NCBI GenBank assembly: GCA_963761325.1
Contig: CAVXGZ010000008.1
Location: 1,550,001-1,614,000 of the forward strand
Direction of reading: 5' to 3'
Length of the DNA: 64,000 nucleotides
Source: Streptantibioticus_C sp963761325
GTDB taxonomy: Bacteria; Actinomycetota; Actinomycetes; Streptomycetales; Streptomycetaceae
Part shown: positions 58,555 to 64,000 of the stretch, piece by piece
How the letters are laid out: each line of letters opens with the position of its first letter
Numbering within the stretch: position 1 is the stretch's first letter
Made by a program: the position numbers and the translations under genes
Notes under the pieces: generated by a model
Seen by the model: only the letters and a program-made list of their open reading frames with translations
What the model was told of the DNA's origin: nothing
The model's database searches: none

Positions 58555-59241
58555 ATGCCGCTGAGTTCGCCCCGGCGCTCCGCGCTGGCCGACCAGGTGA
58601 TCGCCCAGTTGCGGGAGCAGATCACCTCCGGCGAGTGGCCGGTGGGCGCCCGCATCCCCACCGAACCGGAGCTGGTCGAGCAGCTCGGGGTGGCCCGCAA
58701 CACCGTGCGCGAGGCGGTCCGCGCCCTGGCGCACAACGGCCTGCTGGACATCCGGCAGGGGTCGGGCACCTACGTGGCGGCGACCAGCGAGCTGGCCGGG
58801 GTGATGCAGCGCCGGTTCGCCGGCGCCGAGCCGCGGCAGGTCGCCGAGCTGCGCAGCGTCCTGGAGGCGGCGGCGGCCCGGCTGGCCGCCCGGCGGCGCA
58901 CCGAACGCGACCTCAAGCAGCTCGACCGGCTGCTCGACGCGCGCGAACGCGCCTGGGAGTCCGGCGACGCCGAGGCGTTCGTGGGCGCCGACGCGACGCT
59001 GCACCTGGCGGTGGTGGGCGCGGCGCACAACGATGTGATGACCAGCATGTACGCCGACCTCGGCGAGGTGCTGCGCGACTTCCTGCGCGCCGACGTGGGC
59101 GAGGAGCTCGGCCCGGACGGCCGGGTGGACCACGCCCGGCTGGTGGACGCCATCCGCCGCGGCGACGGCGAGCGGGCGGCGGCCGAGGCCGCGTCGCACG
59201 CGCTGGCCTGCCGGTTCGACGGCGCGGTCAGCCGCGGGTGA
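58555..59241 (+). CDS. FadR-subfamily GntR transcriptional regulator
   Basis: About 228 residues. An N-terminal winged helix (DQVIAQLREQITSGEWPVGARI, PTEPELVEQLGVARNTVREAVRAL, DIRQGSGTYV) is followed by an all-helical FCD ligand domain with D-x3-H-type metal ligands (ADATLHLAVVGAAHN). These regulators are usually repressors of adjacent transport or catabolic genes, released by an acid ligand. The ATG at 58555 has GAGG 6 nt upstream. Divergent from the MFS pseudogene; overlaps the end of the convergent secreted-protein gene by 14 bp. Confidence 0.93.
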   Translation: MPLSSPRRSALADQVIAQLREQITSGEWPVGARIPTEPELVEQLGVARNTVREAVRALAHNGLLDIRQGSGTYVAATSELAGVMQRRFAGAEPRQVAELRSVLEAAAARLAARRRTERDLKQLDRLLDARERAWESGDAEAFVGADATLHLAVVGAAHNDVMTSMYADLGEVLRDFLRADVGEELGPDGRVDHARLVDAIRRGDGERAAAEAASHALACRFDGAVSRG

Positions 59242-59548
59242 TCCAGGCCGTGCGGATCTCCTTCCAGCAGCGGCCGGTCAGCGTCACCCACTGCGCCGCG
59301 CCGACGGTGGTCTCGGCGGTGTCGGTGGCCGGGTCCCACCAGCGCGCGCAGCTGACGTGCAGCTGGACCAGGGTCACCGTGGGATCGGGGTTGTGGCAGA
59401 CGGCGGTCGCCGTGCTGTGCTGCCGGGCGAGCCGGCAGGTGGTGCCGGGCGCGGCGACCGCGTGCGCGGCGGGCGGCCCGGGCATCAGCGCGACGGCCGC
59501 GACCGCGGCGGCCAGGACCGCGGCGGCCCTGCCGGGGGAAGGTCGCAT
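59228..59548 (-). CDS. Small secreted protein with four cysteines
   Basis: About 106 residues. A signal peptide (RAAAVLAAAVAAVALMPGPP, cleaved near AHAVAA) is followed by a 65-residue domain with four Cys (TCRLAR, AVCHNP, VSCARW, GRCWKE), so two disulfides are likely. The ATG at 59548 is chosen for GAGGAGG 7 nt upstream. I do not recognise the family. No membrane anchor. Its gene overlaps the 3' end of the FadR gene. Confidence 0.72.
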   Translation of the reverse strand: MRPSPGRAAAVLAAAVAAVALMPGPPAAHAVAAPGTTCRLARQHSTATAVCHNPDPTVTLVQLHVSCARWWDPATDTAETTVGAAQWVTLTGRCWKEIRTAWITRG

Positions 59549-59647
59549 CGCCTGGCCTCCTCGCTCGCGCGGTGGTCTCCACGCCATCGTCCCCGGGCCC
59601 GGCGGGCCGGCGCCCGTCCAGCGCCACCGTCCGGGTCACGACGGGCG

Positions 59648-59680
59648 AAGGCCCCGGTCCGCACCGCGGACCGGGGCCTT
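59648..59680 (-). terminator. Hairpin terminator of fabG-fabI
   Basis: AAGGCCCCGGTCCGC and its complement, 15-bp stem with a 3-base loop, 21 bp after the fabI stop. Confidence 0.85.
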
Positions 59681-59700
59681 GGCGAAAGGATGACGCGAGG

Positions 59701-60471
59701 TCAGGCGCCCATCATGTGCACGCCGCCGTCGACGTGGACGATCTCGCCCGTCGTCTTGGGGAACCAGTCCGACAGCAGGGCGACCACGCCGCGGCCGGCC
59801 GGCTCCGGGTCGGCCAGGTCCCAGCCGATCGGGGCGCGGTGGTTCCAGACGTCGGCCAGCTCCTCGAAGCCGGGGATCGACTTGGCCGCCATCGACTTGA
59901 TCGGGCCGGCAGAGACCAGGTTGACCCGCACGTTCTGCTGGCCCAGGTCGCGCGCCAGGTAGCGCGAGGTGGACTCCAGCGCGGCCTTGGCGACGCCCAT
60001 CCAGTCGTACTTCGGCCAGGCGATCTGCGCGTCGAAGGTCAGGCCGACGACGGAGCCGCCGCGCGGCATCATGGGCAGCAGCGCCATGGTCAGCGACTTG
60101 AGCGAGAACGCCGAGACCTGCACGGCGGTGGCGACGTCTTCCCACTCGGCCGACAGGAAGTCGAAGACCGACTGCGGGCCGAAGGCGATGGAGTGCACGA
60201 TGCCGTCCAGCTCGACGCCCTCGCCGAGGTGTTCGGCGACCAGGCCCGGCAGGGCGGCCAGGTGCTCCGCGTTGGTGACGTCGAGCTCGATCACCGGCGC
60301 CGGCTTGGGCAGCCGCCGGGCGATCCGCGTCACCAGGCTGGGCCGGGGGAAGGCGGTGAGGATGACCTCGGCGCCCTCCTCCTGGGCGAGCTTGGCGGCG
60401 TGGAAGGCGATCGAGGCGTCGGTGAGGACCCCCGTCACGAGAATGCGCTTGCCTGCGAGGATTCCGCTCAT
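59701..60471 (-). CDS. fabI: Enoyl-ACP reductase (NADH)
   Basis: About 256 residues; last reduction in each fatty-acid elongation cycle and target of isoniazid/triclosan-type inhibitors in relatives (InhA). GVLTDASIAF near the N-terminus is the modified SDR glycine motif of FabI, and the catalytic Tyr-x6-Lys is in YDWMGVAKAALE. AGPIKSMAAKSIPGF forms the substrate loop. The ATG at 60471 is 5 bp past the fabG stop; no clear ribosome site is seen. Co-transcribed with fabG. Confidence 0.96.
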   Translation of the reverse strand: MSGILAGKRILVTGVLTDASIAFHAAKLAQEEGAEVILTAFPRPSLVTRIARRLPKPAPVIELDVTNAEHLAALPGLVAEHLGEGVELDGIVHSIAFGPQSVFDFLSAEWEDVATAVQVSAFSLKSLTMALLPMMPRGGSVVGLTFDAQIAWPKYDWMGVAKAALESTSRYLARDLGQQNVRVNLVSAGPIKSMAAKSIPGFEELADVWNHRAPIGWDLADPEPAGRGVVALLSDWFPKTTGEIVHVDGGVHMMGA

Positions 60472-60476
60472 GCTGG

Positions 60477-61196
60477 TCAGTGACCCATGCCCAATCCGCC
60501 GTCTACGGGAATGACGGCTCCGGTGATGTACGAGGCGTCGTCGGACGACAGGAAGCCGACCGCCGCGGCGACCTCTTCCGGCTGTCCGTACCGGCCCATC
60601 GGTACCTGGCCGACGATGGCTTCGCGCTGCTCGTCGGTGAGGACCTTGGTCATGTCGGTGTCGGTGAAGCCCGGCGCGACGACGTTGACCGTGATGCTTC
60701 GGGTGGCCAGCTCCCGGGCGAGCGAGCGCGCGAAGCCGATCAACCCGGCCTTGGACGCGGCGTAGTTCGCCTGGCCCGCCGAGCCGAGCAGCCCGACCAC
60801 CGAGGAGATCAGCACGACGCGGCCCTTGCGGGCCCGCAGCATGCCGCGCATCGAGCGCTTGACGACCCGGTAGGTGCCGGTGAGGTTGGTGTCGATGACC
60901 GAGGCGAAGTCGTCCTCGGACATCCGCACCAGCAACTGGTCCCGGGTGACGCCGGCATTGGCCACCAGCACCTGCACCGGGCCGTGCGCCTGCTCGACCT
61001 CCTTGAACGCCTGCTCGACCTGCTCGGGATCGGTGATGTCGCACTTGACCGCGAGGCAGCCCCACTCCGCGAGAACGGCCGGCGGCTCGCCCGTGCGGTA
61101 CGTGATCGCGACCTTGTCCCCGCGATCGGCGAACGCGCGCGCGATGGCGAGGCCGATACCGCGATTGCCTCCGGTGACGAGAACCGAGCGGCTCAA
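60477..61196 (-). CDS. fabG: 3-oxoacyl-ACP reductase
   Basis: About 239 residues, NADPH-dependent SDR of fatty-acid synthesis. TGGNRGIG at the N-terminus, the NAG motif, catalytic Ser in LISSVVGLLG and YAASK are intact. The start is TTG at 61196, preceded by AAGGTGA; the family start (SRSVLVTGGNRGIGLAIARAF) fits it well. First gene of the fabG-fabI operon. Divergent from tldD. Confidence 0.96.
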   Translation of the reverse strand: MSRSVLVTGGNRGIGLAIARAFADRGDKVAITYRTGEPPAVLAEWGCLAVKCDITDPEQVEQAFKEVEQAHGPVQVLVANAGVTRDQLLVRMSEDDFASVIDTNLTGTYRVVKRSMRGMLRARKGRVVLISSVVGLLGSAGQANYAASKAGLIGFARSLARELATRSITVNVVAPGFTDTDMTKVLTDEQREAIVGQVPMGRYGQPEEVAAAVGFLSSDDASYITGAVIPVDGGLGMGH

Positions 61197-61488
61197 GGGC
61201 TCACCTTTTCCTTAGTTCATGGGGTCTGCCGAGGTCGGCTGTTCCTCTGATTCCCTACGAAACTATCGGTCATCCGGCCTGATCGGTGGGGTCGCCCCGG
61301 ACAGGCACGCCCGGCACGCGCTGTGGGGTCCCTACAGAAAACCGCGGGCCTGCCGGGTGTCGCGGCGGCATGATTCACTGCGGGTGTCGCCGGGGTTCAC
61401 GCAACGGGACCGCGGAGTGCGACTCTGATCCAACGCCGCTGCACCTGTGCTGCGACTTCGATGGACCCGGACGGAAGAAGGAGGCCCC

Positions 61489-63015
61489 GTGCCCCAGGAG
61501 ATCGACGCGTCGTTTCTGGCGCTGCCCCTGCCCGCGTTGGCGGACGCCGCGCTGGCCCGGGCGCGGGCGCTCGGCGCGCAACACGCGGACTTCCGCTTCG
61601 AGCGGGTGCGCAGCGCCCTGTGGCGGCTGCGGGACGCCCGCCCGGCGTCCTCCTCGGACGAGACGGACACCGGTTACGCGGTGCGCGTCGTGCACGACGG
61701 CGCCTGGGGCTTCGCGGCCGGCGTGGAGCTGACGATGGACGGCGCGGCCCGGGTGGCGGGCCAGGCGGTCGCCATGGCGAAGCTGTCCGCGCGGATCGGC
61801 CGGGCCGCCGGCACGGACGACCGGGTGGAGCTGGCCGACGAGCCGGTGCATCCGGACCGGGTGTGGGTGTCGGCCTACGACGTCAACCCGTTCGAGGTGG
61901 CCGACCAGGACAAGACCGGGCTGCTGGCCGAGTTCAGCGCCGGGCTGCTGGCGGCCGACGGCGTCTCGCACGTGGACGCGGCGCTGCTCGCCGTGCAGGA
62001 GAACAAGTTCTACGCCGACACCGCCGGCACCACGACCACCCAGCAACGGGTGCGCGTGCACCCGGAGTTGACGGCCGTGTCGGTGGACTCGGCCACCGGG
62101 GAGTTCGACTCGATGCGCACCCTGGCGCCGCCGGCCGGCCGCGGCTGGGAGTACCTGACCGGCACCGGGTGGGACTGGCAGGACGAACTGGCCCGCATCC
62201 CCGAGCTGCTGGCGGAGAAGATGCGCGCGCCCAGCGTCCGGGCCGGCGCCTACGACCTGGTGGTGGACCCCTCCAACCTGTGGCTCACCATCCACGAGTC
62301 GATCGGCCACGCCACCGAGCTGGACCGCGCCCTCGGCTACGAGGCGGCGTACGCCGGCACCTCGTTCGCCACCTTCGACCAGCTCGGTTCGCTGCGCTAC
62401 GGCTCCCCGGTGATGAACGTCACCGGCGACCGCACCGCCGAACACGGCCTGGCCACCATCGGGTTCGACGACGAGGGCGTGGCGGCGCAGTCCTGGGACC
62501 TGGTCAAGGACGGCACCCTGGTCGGCTACCAGCTCGACCGGCGCATCGCCCGGCGCTGCGGCTTCGAGCGTTCCAACGGCTGCGCGCACGCCGACTCGCC
62601 CTCCCACGTGCCGGTGCAGCGGATGGCCAACGTCTCGCTGCGGGCGGCGCCGGACGGCCCGTCCACCGAGGAGCTGATCGGCGGGGTGGAGCGCGGCATC
62701 TACGTGGTGGGCGACCGCTCGTGGTCCATCGACATGCAGCGCTACAACTTCCAGTTTACGGGTCAGAGAGCGTACAGGATCCGGAACGGCCGCCTTGACG
62801 GGCAGCTCCGGGACTTCGCATACCAGGGGGTCACCCCCGAGTTCTGGGGCTCCATGGAGGCTGTCGGAGGACCCCAGACCTACGTGCTAGGAGGGGCTTT
62901 CAACTGCGGAAAGGCCCAACCCGGCCAGATCGCTTCCGTGTCTCACGGTTGCCCGTCCGCGCTGTTCCGGGGCGTGAACATCCTGAACACTGTGAGCGAG
63001 TCCGGCCACTCCTGA
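61489..63015 (+). CDS. tldD: TldD/PmbA-family metalloprotease, 3' end replaced by an integrated element
   Basis: About 508 residues. TldD with TldE/PmbA forms a zinc protease that processes peptides. The HExxxH zinc motif (IHESIGHATELDRAL) is near residue 273 and a later conserved Cys sits in SNGCAHADS. The C-terminus (ALFRGVNILNTVSESGHS) is complete. Codons from about 62755 on differ sharply from the rest: TTT, AGA, AGG, CTA and several GGA appear, absent from the first 420 codons. Protein sequence across the joint is continuous and family-like, so the enzyme should work. The GTG at 61489 has GGAGG 4 nt upstream. The junction is read as an attachment site. Confidence 0.9.
   Translation: MPQEIDASFLALPLPALADAALARARALGAQHADFRFERVRSALWRLRDARPASSSDETDTGYAVRVVHDGAWGFAAGVELTMDGAARVAGQAVAMAKLSARIGRAAGTDDRVELADEPVHPDRVWVSAYDVNPFEVADQDKTGLLAEFSAGLLAADGVSHVDAALLAVQENKFYADTAGTTTTQQRVRVHPELTAVSVDSATGEFDSMRTLAPPAGRGWEYLTGTGWDWQDELARIPELLAEKMRAPSVRAGAYDLVVDPSNLWLTIHESIGHATELDRALGYEAAYAGTSFATFDQLGSLRYGSPVMNVTGDRTAEHGLATIGFDDEGVAAQSWDLVKDGTLVGYQLDRRIARRCGFERSNGCAHADSPSHVPVQRMANVSLRAAPDGPSTEELIGGVERGIYVVGDRSWSIDMQRYNFQFTGQRAYRIRNGRLDGQLRDFAYQGVTPEFWGSMEAVGGPQTYVLGGAFNCGKAQPGQIASVSHGCPSALFRGVNILNTVSESGHS
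62735..62757. other. Probable attachment-site core inside tldD
   Basis: Around ACAACTTCCAGTT (codons YNFQF) host-style sequence ends and lower-GC3 codons begin. This conserved stretch is the natural place for a short identical core shared by attB and attP. The exact core cannot be fixed without the other junction. Confidence 0.6.
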
Positions 63016-64000
63016 GAGGGCAGTCGTTCTGGTCCGAAGTCTGCACCAGGTCGACACACGATCACAGCGACCCGTCTACGCCACGTCGTCCCAGTCCTCG
63101 ATGTCTTCCTCAGAGGGAGTCAGCGAGGGCGGGACGATGAGGCCCTTGAAGGGCTCCAGCTTGAGCCCCAGGCGGTTGTGGATGGTACGGGCACCTCGGG
63201 TCATGGCCCGGCGGACGAGGTGGCCGTACACCAGTTCCGTGGTCCGGGTGGTGCGGTGGCCGACCCAGGCCGCTACCTCAAAGAGCGGAATATTGGCGTG
63301 AATAGCTTCCGAGACGAAGAAGTGCCGGAAGCTCTTCGGCGTGTACTGCGGAGTTCCGGCCAGCTTGGCCGCTGTCTTGAATTGATCGAGAAACCAGTCA
63401 TACGACGGGTGGCGGTCATTCAGCCGAGGCGACTCGAAGAACCATCCCCGATCGCCCCATGTACCGAAAGCGTCAATGTGATCATCAAAGATCACATTGA
63501 TCGACTCGGGCACCGGAGTTTTTCGAGCCTCCTCGAAGGCACGGTGCTTCGTTCCCCTTTTCACACCACGGCGATAACCAGAGATTTCCTGACAGCCGTA
63601 GGCTGATACCTGGTGATCCACGGTGAGAATGCCGCCCTCCCAGTCCATGGATTCGTCAGACAGCGCCAGGGACTCGCCTGCGCGCGTCCCACAGCCCGCC
63701 ATGGCCCAGAACCCGGCCCGGATGAGCTTCGGAGCCTCTGCGATGATCCCTAGAACCTCTTCCATGGTCGGGATGTCCGCATCAGCAACAGGGGTGAGCT
63801 GCTGGCCCGAGCGCCGCCGAGGGTTCGCCTTCTTGCACGGATTACGGCCGATGATTTCGGCAGCTACCGCATAGTTGAAAACGGACGAAAGCACGTTCTT
63901 TCGTCCATCGATTCCGTTTTGCTTGTAGCCGCGCTTCTCCTGGTCCGCCTCCCATTCTTGAATGATCGTCGGGGTAATGCTGCCAACGGGCTTTTTCCCG
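62756..64000. mobile_element. Left end of an integrated element (prophage or ICE)
   Basis: Begins with the replacement tldD 3' end, then a 60-bp gap, then a tyrosine recombinase reading toward it. Base composition drops relative to the chromosome. The element continues beyond the window. Confidence 0.7.
63076..64000 (-). CDS. Tyrosine recombinase (integrase), N-terminus outside window
   Basis: At least 307 residues are visible. The catalytic core contains the first Arg in CGTRAGES, the second box in FRHFFVSEAI with Lys in place of the usual first His (PKSFRH), and GHRTTRTTELVYGHL with the nucleophile Tyr. The upstream part (IQEWEADQEKRGYKQNGID to ANPRRRSGQQ) is the core-binding domain. The C-terminal tail is acidic. 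Codon usage is more mixed than that of the host genes. It ends 60 bp from the tldD stop, as expected for an integrase next to its attachment site. Confidence 0.93.
   Translation of the reverse strand, partial: GKKPVGSITPTIIQEWEADQEKRGYKQNGIDGRKNVLSSVFNYAVAAEIIGRNPCKKANPRRRSGQQLTPVADADIPTMEEVLGIIAEAPKLIRAGFWAMAGCGTRAGESLALSDESMDWEGGILTVDHQVSAYGCQEISGYRRGVKRGTKHRAFEEARKTPVPESINVIFDDHIDAFGTWGDRGWFFESPRLNDRHPSYDWFLDQFKTAAKLAGTPQYTPKSFRHFFVSEAIHANIPLFEVAAWVGHRTTRTTELVYGHLVRRAMTRGARTIHNRLGLKLEPFKGLIVPPSLTPSEEDIEDWDDVA

Overview
The window is high-GC actinobacterial DNA and looks like a piece of a Streptomyces or near relative (Streptomycetaceae) chromosome. The reasons are very strong G/C at third codon positions, frequent GTG and some TTG starts, many apparently leaderless genes, two chaplin genes (a family restricted to morphologically complex actinomycetes) and a 16S-23S-5S operon with no tRNA in its spacer. 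Gene order (der, cmk, tyrA, scpB/scpA, parA, ald, pyrG, recN, nadK, tlyA, chaplin, two-component pair, SDR, queA, fabI, fabG) resembles, from memory, the SCO1757-SCO1816 stretch of S. coelicolor. An alignment would be needed to confirm that.

Layout. 1-4 kb: truncated drug-type exporter, PAP2 phosphatase, I78-like inhibitor, and two conserved proteins of unknown role. 4-14 kb: mostly minus-strand housekeeping genes, namely Der GTPase, acyltransferase, Cmk, TyrA, a DraG-like hydrolase, an RsuA-type pseudouridine synthase, condensin partners ScpB/ScpA, and a ParA ATPase with a ribbon-helix-helix-like partner. 14-30 kb: alanine dehydrogenase flanked by a repeated 14-mer, a P-loop/TPR protein, Nudix hydrolase, CTP synthase, GH15 hydrolase, glycosyltransferase, RecN, NAD kinase, TlyA, and a lysine-rich histone-tail-like protein. 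30-40 kb: HAD phosphatase, DUF1015, a TPR protein with a long Arg/Asp pentapeptide repeat, then the rRNA operon on the minus strand. 40-47 kb: tyrS, 3-methyladenine glycosylase, PEBP, HNH nuclease, an NfeD/SPFH pair and an ABC ATPase. 47-52 kb: two cysteine-free chaplins, NarL-type regulator and GAF kinase, SDR and QueA. 52-59 kb: FHA-FHA-ABC exporter, SerB, SixA, two tiny membrane proteins, and a frameshifted CynX-type MFS gene facing a FadR-type regulator across a clear operator. 59-61 kb: fabG-fabI.

61-64 kb is the most eventful end. A TldD gene changes codon usage abruptly about 87 codons before its stop and is followed 60 bp later by a partial tyrosine recombinase. This looks like the left end of an integrated element that uses tldD as its attachment site and brings its own replacement 3' end for the gene.

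Two genes (scpA and the CynX-type transporter) are broken by an apparent +1-type shift, at a G run and at a (GGCC)n repeat respectively. They may be real mutations, phase-variable tracts or sequencing errors. Other points to follow up are the rRNA promoter lying inside the tyrS terminator, the ald flanking repeats, and several promoter/ATG arrangements that predict leaderless mRNAs. No CRISPR array, secondary-metabolite cluster or tRNA gene was seen.
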